Made by a program: the position numbers and the translations under genes. A stretch of DNA of 64,000 nucleotides, from positions 13,637,420 to 13,701,419 of the forward strand of contig CM020620.1 of assembly GCA_009829735.1 (NCBI GenBank), given 5' to 3'. The stretch is from Pyropia yezoensis. Its lineage: Eukaryota > Rhodophyta > Bangiophyceae > Bangiales > Bangiaceae. The notes under the pieces are model-generated. The model made no database searches. It was given only the letters and a program-made list of their open reading frames with translations, and was not told the origin of the DNA. Each line of letters opens with the position of its first letter. Within the stretch, counting starts at the first letter, position 1. This document shows, piece after piece, positions 10,375 to 22,004 of this stretch.

Positions 10375-11142
10375 GTGTGGATTAACCAGCGGGCGGTGTC
10401 GCCGGATGGTACGGCGAACAGCTACTTTGAGGAGGGGGCCGTGCGCCCCGACAAGGTGCTGGCCGACCTGGTGCGCCTCGCCCACCCGACCGCCGCCATC
10501 CCGGCTCGTTCAACTTTTACTACTCGGCGGGGCAGGCGTCCAACCTGACGTGCCCGCACGCAACCCTGCCCGTCGACCCCGTCCCGCCGTCGGTGTACGT
10601 GGACACGGTCGTACGGGTGACGGGCGGCCTCAGCCGGTGGGACGTGGAGGACGACCTCGCGTCGCGGGTGTACCCAGCGCTGGACGCCGAGGCCAACGTG
10701 TCCGCCGCAGAGGTGGAGGTCTTTTTCGACACCCCCCCCGAGGACGTGCCGCGAACGCCGTCGACCTCACCGTCCGCGCCCGCCGGTCGGGGCCGGTGGC
10801 CAACGACTCGGCCGATGCGCTCGCGCCGCCATTGTGCGCGCCCCGGACGCCGCCCTCCCGGCCTCGACGGGCGTCGCCGCCCAGTCCGTGGCGGTGGTGG
10901 GCGGCCCCACGCGGGCGGCGGTGGGGGGGTACCGGCGGTGGCGGCGCGGGTGGCGACGACGATGGGGGCGGCTTGTCGGGCGGCGGCATTGCCAGCATTG
11001 TCATTGGGTGCTTGGCGGCGCTCGCGCTGGTCGCGGTCGGGGGGGTCTGGCATTCCGGGGAGGCCGCCACCGCGGCGCCGCCGACCGTGACGCCTACTGG
11101 CAGGCCCAAGAGGGGCAACCGATTGCAGCGTCCGCAGCATGA
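10375..11142 (+). pseudogene. 3' part of the split membrane-protein gene
   Basis: It continues the frame from 1-133. The protein has several N-x-S/T sequons (NLT, NVS, NDS), a Gly-rich linker, one membrane segment (about 10975-11045, GIASIVIGCLAALALVAV) and a short basic tail ending in AASAA and a stop at 11140-11142. That is a type I surface-protein layout. This copy has several frame breaks against the piece B copy (34722-35489), for example 7 versus 8 G after the membrane segment, and only the 8-G version reaches the short tail. Family unknown. Confidence 0.6.
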
Positions 11143-12404
11143 GAGGCGGGCGTCGCGAGGAGCGTCGCCTCGTGTGGCGGGTCGACACACCATTCGGTTG
11201 CCGCACCCGCCTCGGCCTGGGCATTTTTGCCAGACTCCCCGCCGGCCTCCCGCGACGCAACCTTATCGGTGCTCGAGGCGGCATTGCCGTCGCCCGCCAC
11301 GGACTCCGCTGCGGCCGGTGCCTCAGCGCCCATCAAGTCGGCGGACGCCACACCCCGAGTGGCCCCGCCGCAGGCTGCGCCTGCGGCGCGGCGGACGGTC
11401 CGCCACGCGGCCTGGCGGCCGCTCGCGTCAGCGTTGAGGAGCTGCTGCCGACCGAAGAGTGGCCGCGAGTGACGAGCGTCTATTGACCCTATGGCGGCGG
11501 TGGCTGTGGCGCCGCGGGGAACCCACTCCGAACCGCCCATTGTCAGGCGTGGTACTGTGAAACGACGCGGCAGAGCTGCGGGCGTCACATAAAGGTCGCC
11601 GTCCCAGCACACGGGCGGCTCGCCGAAGCGGCCGAACCCAACAGTAGCGAGCCTGCCGCCGTGGTGAGCTCCGCTGCTTGAAGCTCGGAGGCGGCCTGCA
11701 CCACACGTTTCAGCATGGGGAAGTGTGGGGTGTGGGTCGCGAGCGTGAGGATACCGACAGCTTGGCCGCCACTGTGGGGATGCCGCCAGCTTGGCCGCCA
11801 CTGTGGGGATGCGACCAGCTTGGCCGGCCACCAGCTCATCCTTGTAGGCGATTGGGACAAGAGGAGCCCGCGCGCCCGACTCACCGCCCGCAAGCCACAG
11901 TCGGCGTCCCCTCCCCGCTCCCTCGCTCCGCCTCGTCCGTTTTGGCCCACCCACTTTGGCCAGCGCTGCCCCCCCTCCACGTCTGTGCCGACCCTTGCCC
12001 CTCCCACCTCTCCACTTTCTTCACGGCCGGCCGTGGCGGTGGCCGTGGCGTCGCGGGGGACCCACCCCGAGGGCGAGCGGCGGCGGCCAACTGCAGTGTG
12101 GTCGCGCTGGCAAGATCCAGGAGCGGGCGCCCCCGCCGCCCAGCTGGGCGGTGTGGCAAAAACCACTAGCACAATACTGCCACAGGCGGAGGCCTCTCGA
12201 GGGGGGGTCAGGGCGGGGGCGGATCAAGCGCACGCAAACGGCGGTGCCGGCCTGACTGGAAATCCTCGAGTCGCACCCCCGTGCCCGCCACCCTCCCTCC
12301 CCCCGCCACCCTCCCGCCCGCTCCCCCTCCTTTGTTCTCCCCTGCAGTCCACTGACGTCCCGTCCGCCCCGCTACTTCGGCCCCCCTTGCCTCCCCCGTG
12401 CGCC
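11143..12404. other. Intergenic region with a short tandem repeat
   Basis: No gene that I can support; many frames are open only because of GC content. It contains 2.5 copies of a 28-bp tandem repeat (CAGCTTGGCCGCCACTGTGG...) at about 11755-11825 and the 33-bp LTR footprint at 12152-12184. The mirrored stretch is 33460-34721. Confidence 0.5.
12152..12184 (-). mobile_element. 33-bp solo-LTR footprint of the element 2 family
   Basis: The insert begins TGTGGCAAAAACCACT and ends CTGCCACA, flanked on both sides by GGCGG (12147-12151 and 12185-12189). Its first 16 bases equal the first 16 bases of the element 2 LTR (26607) and its last 8 equal that LTR's last 8 (ending 27074). It is therefore an LTR of that family reduced to both tips, with its 5-bp target duplication still perfect. 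The same structure is at 33680-33712 in piece B. Confidence 0.75.
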
Positions 12405-13617
12405 ATGGACCCCCCCGCTGGCGGCGCCGCCCGGGTGGTGGCGACCACCGCCACCACTGCCCCCGACGGTGCCGTCACGGTCACGCGGGTGGCGACCCGC
12501 GACGCGGCCGCCGGCACCGCCGGCGCAGGTGATTGGCATCGTCGGCTTTGGCAACTTTGGCCAGTTCCTCACCGGCACGTTTGTCAAGCAGGGCCACCAG
12601 TACGCTTCTGATGGTGCAGGGGGGGGGGGGGGGGGGCCTGCCGGTGGAGACACGTGCGCGCGCGCGCGCGACGTTGGTGTGGTGAGGGAGCTGTCTGTGG
12701 TTTTTCTCATGTGTTCCTGCCCTTGTGGCGGGGGGCGAGACGGGGGGTGGGAGGGGGGGGGGGAGGGGCGAGGCCGGAGCGCTCCAGCCCCGTTGGTGGT
12801 GCATGCGTGCTGACGCACGCGCGCTGGTGCTTGTTGCTGCGCGACGGGGCGCCGTCCGCATCTGTGCCGCGCGCTGGGTTCTAACGTGAGGCTGGTGGTC
12901 TGGATGCGCTCCCTGCAATCCTCCACTGGACAGTCCTCGAGCGTGGTGCCATCGCCTCCCCCTGCCCCTCTGTCCGTTTTTTTTTTTTGGCTCTTCCAGA
13001 GTCATTGGTATGAGCCGCGGCGACTACTCCGCCGCCGCCACCAAACTGGGCGCCCACCTACACGCGCGATGCGGCGGCGCTCATCGCCGCCAAGCCCGAC
13101 GTGGTCATCTTTTGCACGTCCATGATGTCCCTCGCGTCGGTGCTGCGCGCGCCTTCCCGCTCGACGCCCTGGCCGACACGCTCTTCGTGGACGTGATGTC
13201 GGTCAAGGCGCACGCCGCGACGCCGCTGACGGAACTCCTTCCCGCCGCCGCCGACATCCTGTGCACGCACCCCATGTTTGGGCCCGAGTCGGGGCGGTCC
13301 GGCTGGGGGGGGCTCCCGTTTGTGTTTGACCGCCTCCGCGTCCGTGATGGGCCACGGTGTGACCGGTTTCTGGCCGTCTGGGCGGCAGAGGGGTGCCGGA
13401 TGGTGGAGATGCCCGTCACCACCCACGACGCGTACGCCGCGTCGACGCAGTTTATTACGCACACGACGGGGCGGCTGTTAGCGGGGCTGGGAGTGGGCGG
13501 CACGCCCATCAACACCAAGGGCTACGAGAAGCCTCCTGGGGTGGTGGACACGACCGTCAGTACGTGCGGCTGGTGGACGGAGGGGGGTGAGGGAGGGGGT
13601 GGGGGGTCGGAGTCTGA
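12405..13617 (+). CDS. Arogenate/prephenate dehydrogenase (TyrA-type), 3'-truncated, copy in piece A
   Basis: NAD(P)-dependent oxidative decarboxylation in tyrosine biosynthesis, normally plastidic in algae. Exon 1 is 12405-12613 and exon 2 starts at 13002. The intron (GT at 12614, AG at 13000-13001, 388 nt) holds a G-tract and a T-tract. Exon 1 carries the Rossmann GIVGFGNFGQF motif; exon 2 has DVMSVK, CTHPMFGPESG and TPINTKGYE. The family normally continues some 60 residues after INTKGYE, but here the frame ends in a Gly-rich stretch at 13617, 66 bp before the element 2 gag. Small insertions near 13050 and 13150 break this copy; the copy in piece B (32249-33459) is intact in those places. 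Confidence 0.85.
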
Positions 13618-13683
13618 ATGGCGTGCCTATAGTGGGCGGCGGACGCGGCGCACCTCTCACGGGTCCTCCCTGCGACCAAGCGG

Positions 13684-16248
13684 ATGGAGCCCGATGAGTT
13701 TACTCATCAACTGGCGAAGCGTCTGGACATCCAGGACGCGGACACGGAGATTGTCAACGAAGTCTTCAGGTCGGTACTGACTCCTGAACGTTATCGTTTG
13801 GAGGACCGATCCACTACCGTATCGGAATCGATGCGTACTACCTCGCACCGAGCGATCTGCTCTATGCAGACCCTCATGAAGGGAGTCCCCATGTTCGGGG
13901 CCCGAACGGACGCCCGTTGGCAGTCATTGGCTTCTTGACTAGCTTCAAGGCAGCCGCGGACAAGGCACTCGTCAACGAGGGGCTGGCGCTGGAGATCCTC
14001 CCGCTCTTCGTTGATGAACGGGTACGAGGCATCCTCCGCCAGGCATCCCCGATGCCGGGAATGAGGGTCGCGGCCACCCCCATGGATTACCGTGGTATAC
14101 TGAAGGAGCTGCTTAGCAGCTACCTTAGTGAGGACAAGTGCGAAGACCACTATCGGGCCCTTCGCACCGCCACCGCCCAGTCCTGGGAGAGTGAGGAGAT
14201 GTTTGGACGCCTGATCCAAGAGCTCGACTACGAGCTGGGGAAGCTTCTCGGCGAAGGGGAGCTACGGGCCATCCTGTTCGCAGGAGTACCCAACCATGTG
14301 CGGATATCCGCACGGGGAGCCAATACGGCTCGGACGAACTTCAGTCGACTGATGCATATGTGCAAGTCCCTCGGGGACGCCTACCGGGTGCTACACCCGG
14401 AATGTGCCTTGGCCCCGAAGCCCAAGGTGTGGGAGGCAAGCCCAGTCTTACCCGGTACCGAGGCAAGTGAAGGTGGAGCGTAAGGCCGCACCAGTACTGG
14501 TGGCGACCAACCATACCCCTACGGGTGAGGATGAACCTCTAGTCGACCAACAGGGCCACCTGTTGCTACCGGCGACGCCGGTGATTGATGAGCATGGTAC
14601 GGTAGTGTACATCGCCCCGGCTGGGACCCAGTTCCAGGTCAACGAGGGAACGGGACGGCGCGTCCCGTATGTGCGGACTACGGGGTACGCCCCGGTTACG
14701 AGTAGCCCCCACCAACCCCTGCCGACATGGGCAGTGCGTACGGAGGCACCTCCGCACATCGCTGGTAGAACCAACCGGCTGGGGGAGTCCATAATCCGGT
14801 TGGCACCGGGACCCAAGGCCTACCAAGGGGCAGGCACTCGGGCGCCCGAGGCAGGCTACCGGACCTATGGAACCAACCCGACCCGGACGCCCGGGACGGC
14901 CGGTACGTCCGGATGCATGCTGTGCGGAGACCCCCAGCATTGGGTGTCCGCATGCCCGCTCATCCCGGAGGAGTCTCGACGGGCAGCGGCTCAACGCAAG
15001 GCATCCATTGGGGGGTATCCCGCCAGAGGCCCGGCACCGGGCAGGCAGCAAGCTCCAAGAGAAGTACTAGCAGTCGAGGAGGCACCTCCTCTCCCGGATA
15101 TCCCGTAAGATAGTGCCCGGCCGTCCACGGGAAACGAGTAAGAGGAAGGACGACACGGGGTCGCTGGGGTAACCCTAGCAAGCCACCCCGGACTGCCGCG
15201 GGGAAAGCCCCACGGAGAGCGCGGTTGAGCCGACGCCGCATCAACCCCCGGGTACACCTTCCGGCCCCGACGACACGTCGCCAGGGGATTGATGACCAAC
15301 CTCCAAGGTTGGGAGGAGAGGACGGGAAGCCCCGTCACATGGAACCAGACAAGGGCCCTGTTCAGGACGCCCGAGTTACACCGGAGATCGGTGTAGGCCA
15401 CGTACTGTTCACCTTGGAGAACTTCAAGGTATCAGCCACACCGGGGGTTGACACCCAGTCGACCCGATCGTATTACCATGTACTGGATACAGGGGCTGGA
15501 CCTAACCTGATCCGGAAGGATACCCTCCCGGACAAGTGACTCCCGCGAGTCAGAGTTGCTCGGGGACCCACGATCAAGGATGCGAATGGTTTTCTCATTC
15601 GTACGACCGCAGCGATGTCGCTGCGGGTCACCATCGGGGAGCTCACTACGGAAGTTGACTTCCTGGTGTGTGAGACTCTATCTGTGCCCTGCATACTAGA
15701 GTGCACCTTCATCAACGTTCACGTTGATGCAATCCGGCCGGGCCGGAGGACCGTCGAGCTGCAAGAGGCCGACGGGACGAAGAGAGGACAGACCGCTATC
15801 GTCAGGAACCTGACGCTACAAGAGAGCCACGTTAACGTGGCTGAGGTATACGCAAGCGTAGAACCGAAGACACTCCGGCTGGCTAAGCGGACTCGCTTTG
15901 AGCAGTTATCGGAGACCGTCCTCCCGGTTAACTGTGACCTCGCAGGTATCTGCAGAGTCCAGTCCAACCTACGAACCTACAAGCGCCATGGATTGACCAT
16001 AGCTAACGGTATCGTAGACCTCCCAGCAGGAGGGTCGTCCCTCCTAGTGATGGCGAACGATCGCCGTAAGGCAGTCACCCGAAGGGAAACTCGGAATGGA
16101 CAGGACGTGGTGACAGTTGCAGCACCTCCTCCCGGCGACCCGGCTTGGGCGCGTGCGCTCAAGGCGCGGCGTCTGCCGTACCAGCCTGCGGCCAACCAGG
16201 GTCCGCAAGAGTACGTGTTCGACAATTTCGTCGACCACGGATGGGATG
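13684..16248 (+). mobile_element. Element 2, left copy (gag, protease remnant, start of chromodomain)
   Basis: Inverted copy of 29607-32182, cut by the assembly gap within the chromodomain. Gag begins at ATG 13684 and is frame-broken near 13905 and 14430 relative to piece B (one G missing; GGTGTGGG versus GGGTGAGGG). The zinc knuckle is at about 14915-14955 and the protease motif DTGAGPNL at about 15485. It shares with piece B the in-frame TGA after the protease (15537-15539) and the same direct fusion of protease to the integrase tail, so these two defects are real. Confidence 0.85.
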
Positions 16249-16748
16249 NNNNNNNNNNNNNNNNNNNNNNNNNNNNNNNNNNNNNNNNNNNNNNNNNNNN
16301 NNNNNNNNNNNNNNNNNNNNNNNNNNNNNNNNNNNNNNNNNNNNNNNNNNNNNNNNNNNNNNNNNNNNNNNNNNNNNNNNNNNNNNNNNNNNNNNNNNNN
16401 NNNNNNNNNNNNNNNNNNNNNNNNNNNNNNNNNNNNNNNNNNNNNNNNNNNNNNNNNNNNNNNNNNNNNNNNNNNNNNNNNNNNNNNNNNNNNNNNNNNN
16501 NNNNNNNNNNNNNNNNNNNNNNNNNNNNNNNNNNNNNNNNNNNNNNNNNNNNNNNNNNNNNNNNNNNNNNNNNNNNNNNNNNNNNNNNNNNNNNNNNNNN
16601 NNNNNNNNNNNNNNNNNNNNNNNNNNNNNNNNNNNNNNNNNNNNNNNNNNNNNNNNNNNNNNNNNNNNNNNNNNNNNNNNNNNNNNNNNNNNNNNNNNNN
16701 NNNNNNNNNNNNNNNNNNNNNNNNNNNNNNNNNNNNNNNNNNNNNNNN
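16249..16748. other. Assembly gap, exactly 500 N
   Basis: A round-number run of N, the usual scaffolding placeholder. Piece A continues biologically at 29606 on the minus strand, not at 16749. Confidence 0.95.
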
Positions 16749-17980
16749 GACCAGCGGCCGCCGAGCCCGCGTGGGTGGGCGGGGCCGAGCCGGGGCAACG
16801 ACCAAGCCAAGCGGCGGCCGCTGAGCCCGCCTGGGTGGGGGGGCCAAGCGGGGGCAACGACCAAGCCCAGCCGCGGCCGCCGAGCCCGCGCGGGTAGGCG
16901 GGGCCGAGCCGGGCAACGACCAAGCCCAGCTGCGGCCGCTAAGCCCGCGCGGGTGGGCGGGGGCCAAGAGGGGGCAACGACCAAGCCCAGCCGCGGCCGC
17001 CGAGCCCGCGCGGGTAGGCGGGGCCGAGCCGGGGCAACGACCAAGCCCAGCGGCGGCCGCTAAGCCCGCGCGGGGGGGGGGGGGGCCAAGCGGGGGCAAC
17101 GACCAAGCCCAGCTGCGGCCGCTGAGCCCGCGCGGGTGGGCGGGGCCAAGGGGCGGCAACGACCAAGCCCAGCTGCGGCCGGTGAGCCCGCGTGGGTGGG
17201 GGGGGCCAAGCGGGGGCAACGACCAAGTCCAGCCGCGGCCGCCGAGCCCGCGCGGGTGGGCGGGGCCAAGCGGGGGCAGCGACCAAGTCCAGCCGCGGCC
17301 GCCGAGCCCGCGCGGATGGGCGGGGCCAAGGGGCGGCAACGACCAAGCCCAGCTGCGGCCGGTGAGCCCGCGTGGGTGGGGGGGGCCAAGCGGGGGCAAC
17401 GACCAAGTCCAGCCGCGGCCGCCGAGCCCGCGCGGGTGGGCGGGGCCAAGCGGGGGCGACGACCAAGTCCAGCCGCGGCCGCCGAGCCCGCGCGGGTGGG
17501 CGGGGCCAAGCGGGGGCTACAACCAAGTCCAGCCGCGGCCGCCGAGCCCGCGTGGGTGGGGGGGGCCGAGTTGGGGCAACCACCACCTGCACCCGCAGCC
17601 GCCCAGCCAGCGTGCGGGGGGGGTGCCGCGTGGGGGCAACAACCAAGCCCAGCTGCGGACACTGAGCCCGCGTTGGTGGGGAGGGCTGCGGCTGGGCGGC
17701 CATCCTGCGAGGCCGAACGAGTACAACAACCAAGCGCAGCGGCCTCGTCCGCAGAGCCCTTGTGGGTGGCGGGGCCAGCTGTTTGGCGACCGCCCGGTGG
17801 ACCCCAGTGGACACAACCCGAAGCAGGAGCAGCGGCAGGAGCCGCAGAACCGTCGCGGGTGGAAGGGGCCGTCGTTTGGTGGCCCCCCGGTGGAGCCCAG
17901 CGGCCTCGCGCAGCAGCGGCCGACGAGCCCGCCGCAGCGGGCGGGGCCGCCGTTGGACGGCCCTGCAGGGCACCGCCGGA
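16749..17980 (+). repeat. 60-bp GC-rich minisatellite with degenerate downstream copies
   Basis: About 13 tandem copies of a 60-bp unit (core GCGGCCGCCGAGCCCGCG, then GGTGGGCGGGGCCAAG...) to about 17580, then decaying copies to about 17980. Each unit is a multiple of three, so all frames stay in register. One frame reads AEPARVGGAKRGQRPSPAAA per unit; another reads PSPRGWAGPSGGNDQVQPRP, in which a few units carry TAG in place of the Trp codon. The contig end falls inside the array. The mirrored array is at 45690-47007. Confidence 0.85.
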
Positions 17981-18189
17981 CAGCAGCGTCGGCCTGGTCC
18001 GACCGCTTGTCAACCCACTGGCTCGCACGCAGGCGTGGGTGAACTAGCTGCCGCGGCCGCAGAACCCTCCTGGTTGGGAGAGGCCGTCAACCGGCGGTCG
18101 CGAGGGTGGGCCGACAGGACTGACCTTCCCTCGCGGGCAGGCGCAGCCGCCGTTTGGCGGCGGCCCAGCGGGGGGAGGGCGAGAGCAAT

Positions 18190-18219
<30 letters not shown>
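18190..18219 (+). repeat. (CAG)n microsatellite
   Basis: About ten CAG units, poly-Gln or poly-Ser/Ala depending on frame, upstream of the transposon ORF1. The mirrored copy is at about 45533-45562. Confidence 0.9.
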
Positions 18220-18222
<3 letters not shown>

Positions 18223-18762
18223 CGGCCGTCACCTCAGCAGAGGCCGCCGAGCCCGCCGGGCGGGGCAGCCGGGCAGCGGGTGTCGGCGGCGAGGGTCGGC
18301 CGGCTGGGAACGACTGCCCAAGGCGAGGCCGCGCATTTGCGGCCTCCAAGTGCCGCCGAGTCAACCGGGCGAGCCCCCGGGCGCCCCTGTGCGCAATCAG
18401 CGGTCGTCTTCCGGGACGGGCGACAAGCAGCCGAGGTCTTCCCGGTCCCCTGCAGGAGCAAAGGAGTCGCAGCGGGGAAAGGAGGGATCGGCCATCCACC
18501 TTGGCGGTGCGTCAAGCACCGGGCTGCATCAGGGGGGCGCCCAGCGGTCGCACGGGGGGGAGGCCGAGAGACACCGGCCCACCACAGCGGCCATCCTCGA
18601 GCAGCTGGCCGCTGCCCGCAACTGGGACGCCACGCGCTGAGGGGACGGGCAACGCGCACCCGTCGTCCCATCCAGTTCCCACCGCTCCCTCGGGGTCGGA
18701 CAGACGCGGGGTGGCAGCAGCAGCGGGACGACCTGTGGGACGCCGTCGCAGACCACACGGCC

Positions 18763-21164
18763 ATGTTCTCCCCCCCATCCAATCGGGGAGGGGGCCGAGC
18801 GGCCGCAGCTCCCTTGGTGGCAGCCCCAGCGGCCGCTCCTTTGGCTACGCCAGCGACGGCAGCGGCGCCGCCAGCCCCGGCAGCAGCAGCACAGATTACA
18901 CCGTCCCCCCGCGCGGCCCGGCTCGCGGCCGCGCGGCTAGAGCCCCCCGCGGAGGCGGCGCCCATGGAGGTGCGCGAGGCGGGCGGCGGCCCCCGCGAAG
19001 TGGAGGCCGCCTTGACGTCGGGGCCGACGACGGCCTCACCGACGGCGATGGGGATCCCTCAGCAGAGGCCGCAGCAGCAGCCGCCGGCGCGCGCACCAAT
19101 CCTGGCGCAGGGCGACGCGGCCGTGCCGGGCGAAGCGGCCCTCTGCGCGGCCGAGGACGCGGCCGTGGACGCGGCGAGGCGGGCTCTCGAGATGGAGTGG
19201 GACCTCGCGTCCACACCAACGGGGTCCCGTACTCCGCTGTCGAGCGAGTACAGCTGAGCGCTGCGTGGCTCGAGACGTCTGAGGATGCCGTGGTAGGTAC
19301 GGACCAGAACAGCAAGGAGTTTTTTGCTGTCGTGACGGCCAACTTCCAGGCGCGGATGGATCGCGTCGACGTCGAGATGCCGATGGAGGGCCTCCCTGCG
19401 CGGGTGCTGCGGGAGGCCACCGGCGTGCAGAGGTACTACAAGAAGCTGAACGAGAAGGTGATGCGCCTCGTGTGCGCGCGCGTGCACGTGGAGGGCCTGA
19501 GTCTCACTGGAAACCCGTCGGAGGCCGACATGGAGCTGGGCATGATGGCCGTTTTTGAGAACCGCGACGAGTACGAGGCCATCAGGCTGGGCAAGTACGT
19601 GCCGCACCCCATCCTCAAGACCGCGGAGGCGAGGGCGGACTACTGGATTGACTGCTGGCGCGTATTGAAGATTTCCGACAAGTATAGCGGCGCCGCTGCA
19701 ATGGAGGCCATGGCGGCACGCCGCCGCGGCCGCCGCCCTGCTGGCGCGGCGGTGGGTGCAGCGAACGCCGTGGCGAGCGTGGGCGACGACCTCAGCGCGC
19801 GTGATGCGGCCGCAGCGGACGCGGCCGCGACGGACGCGGCCACGACTGATGGCGGCGGCGACCAGGAGGGGACGCGAGCGGACGGCCTGGCGGCTGGCAA
19901 GCGCCAGCGACCGGCTACCTTTGCGGACCGCCCGCTGGGAACGCAGTCAACGCTGGCGGAGCTCGCGCAGGCAGCCCGCGACAAGGCGTTTAAGCAGGAG
20001 GGCGAGGCAAACACGAAGGCGCTGAACGTGCTTGCGGAGGCGGCCCGTGACCGCAACATCGTCGCGACTTTGTCGGCACCCGCAATTCGGGACGAGCCAC
20101 GCTTTCGTGACTTTCTGGCCAGACGGGCCGACGAACTGATCGCGGCCCACTTGGCTGCGCAACAACGGTCGGCCGCCACGGGCGCGGCCGCCAACAGCGG
20201 CGGGGCTAGTGGGACGGGGCCCGCTCCATCGGGCCCTTCTGCGGGAGCTGCTGCCCGGGAAGTGCATGAAGCAGAAGGAGCAGATGTGCTGAGCGCTGGG
20301 GCGGCCGCAGGGGCGGCCGCCGGTGCAGGGGGGGCGGATAGGGGAGGGGGCGTGCGGGGGGGGGGGGGGGGGGGGGGGGCGGCCGCCCCAGCGGCCTCGA
20401 CGACTGCAGTGGCCGCGGCTGCTGGGCAGGCCGCGGTGGCGTCCGTCGTCGGGGCCGCTGCGGGTTCAAGTGCTCCAGGTGGCCGCTTTTCAGCGGCCGC
20501 CGGGGATGTGGCCGCCGCCAGTACTCCCCCACCCACGGCCCCCCCTGCTGCGCTTCTCCCCTGGCCGCTCCCTGACGGCAGCCATCCGCCGGGTTCGCCT
20601 CCCCTACCGCCCGTTGTCGACTTTTCGTGGCCGCCCGTCGCGCCGCGCCCGGCCGCGCAACCGCGTGTCCTACCCCCACCCGCACAACCGCGTCGCCCGG
20701 CACCGGCGCCCGCACCACCGGTGCGGCACGGACTGGGGGGGGGGCCTCTAGCGGCGGCGGCGGCTGCATCTGCGGCCACGGCTGGACCGCAGACTTTACG
20801 CCGATCGGCGGCGCCCGCTGAGCGGGCTGTGGCCACGCCGGCGCCCCACATGTCTGCTTCCGGCGCCATGTCCATCACGACGGCCGTGACGGGCGGTCGC
20901 TCGGCGGCTGCCTTGCTCTCGGTCGGCCGTCGGGCGCAGGTCACGAGGCAGCTGCAGTTTGCTACACAGCGCAGCAGCAAGGGTAAAGGGCCGAAGCGGG
21001 CGGCCCTTTACGTTTCTCCTACACTCTCCCTGTCTGGGTCAGAGGACCCTCAGGACGATGACGGCTTTGGTAATGTGCCTGACGACGACGATGAGTTTGG
21101 GACCCTAATTGGGGACGTGAAGGAGCTGGAGGAGGACGAAGACGAAGATGACCTGTACCTTTGA
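18763..21164 (+). CDS. PIF/Harbinger ORF1, trihelix (Myb/SANT-like) DNA-binding protein
   Basis: In this family ORF1 helps the transposase bind the element and enter the nucleus. A disordered Gly/Ser/Arg-rich N-terminus leads to the trihelix domain at about 19240-19690: AAWLETSEDAVVGTDQNS, VQRYYKKLNEKVMRL and YWIDCWRVLKISDKY, the pattern seen in plant ORF1/NAM-associated proteins. A long Ala-rich coiled region, low-complexity linkers and an acidic C-terminus (EDEDEDD) follow. ATG 18763 is chosen because the same ATG opens the frame in the other copy (44985). Here one G is missing in the run at about 18790, so the downstream frame is joined from the upstream phase. Confidence 0.8.
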
Positions 21165-22004
21165 TGGGTTTGTGGCTTTGCTGTGCCGGTGGTGTCTCTT
21201 TTTTTTTTTTCCTGGTTTGTGTTTCTGTGTCTGTCGAGCGCTGTTTTTTTTCGTTGGTGTTTTGCTTTTGTCCTGAACGTCTTGCTGCTTGTCTTCATCT
21301 GTGATCATCACTGGGTGTCGGGCGTAGACTTTGTTTCATGCATGCTTCTCTGCCATAAACCTTTGCACGATGCACCTCACGTCTTTTTTCTCTACGGAGA
21401 CCTGTCAAAAAAAGGAGTCCACGCGAGGCACATTCGCCCTGTGTGCGCCCTCCTACCCAGAGTGCGCAGAGCTGCGAGGTACCTTCCCCCGCCCCCCTCG
21501 GTGCGCCATGATCCGCTGCCCGCACTCGACGGTGGGAGGGCGCCCGCCCGCCGCACCCGGTGCGCGGCGACACGGGCACCGCACCCTCAGTGCGGCCGCT
21601 ATAGAGCGGCCGCTGACCGCACCTGGTGCACGGCCACGGCGGCGGCGGCGGCCTTGTGCGGTCGCCGGGGGCTGCCTGGGCGTCTGCCCGTCAGCCGCGC
21701 CCGGGCACGCACCTTGGCCAGTCGCCGGGGGCTGCCTGGGCGTCTGCCCGTCAGCCGCGCCCAGGCACGCACCTTGGCCGATCGCCGGGGGCTGCCTGGG
21801 CGTCTGCCCGTTAGCCGCGCCCAGGCACGCAACTTGGCCGGCCGCCAGTCGCGCCTGGGCGGCCGCCTTAGCGTTTTCGCACATCGGCTGTGCGGACGAG
21901 CCCGACCGGCCGCGTGTGTCAGAGCGTACGCTTCTTATTCAAGGAAAAAAAAAAACCCGCAGGCGAAAAAAAAACCTTTAGCTCCATGCGCCTCACGCGC
22001 TACA
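21165..22004. repeat. Spacer between convergent transposon ORFs, with a 60-bp triplication
   Basis: A T-rich stretch follows the ORF1 stop (21190-21310). Three tandem 60-bp units (CGCCGGGGGCTGCCTGGGCG ... GCACCTTGGCC) then lie at about 21661-21840. Runs of A occur at 21945-21975, just before the transposase stop. The frames open here encode low-complexity sequence and I call no gene. The mirrored region is 41741-42584. Confidence 0.7.

Larger units (their letters stand above)
1..16248. other. Assembly piece A
   Basis: Uninterrupted sequence up to the first N run. Its right part (5463-16248, 10786 bp) is the reverse complement of 29607-40406 (10800 bp). The match runs exactly to the last base before the gap, inside a chromodomain reading frame. 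Single-copy parts near its right end carry small homopolymer indels that break frames which are intact in the other copy, for example in the dehydrogenase at about 13.05 and 13.15 kb. Confidence 0.9.

Noticed and set aside
15977..17399. Long ORFs spanning the first N run
   Set aside because: They are artificial translations through N and join two sequences that are not adjacent.
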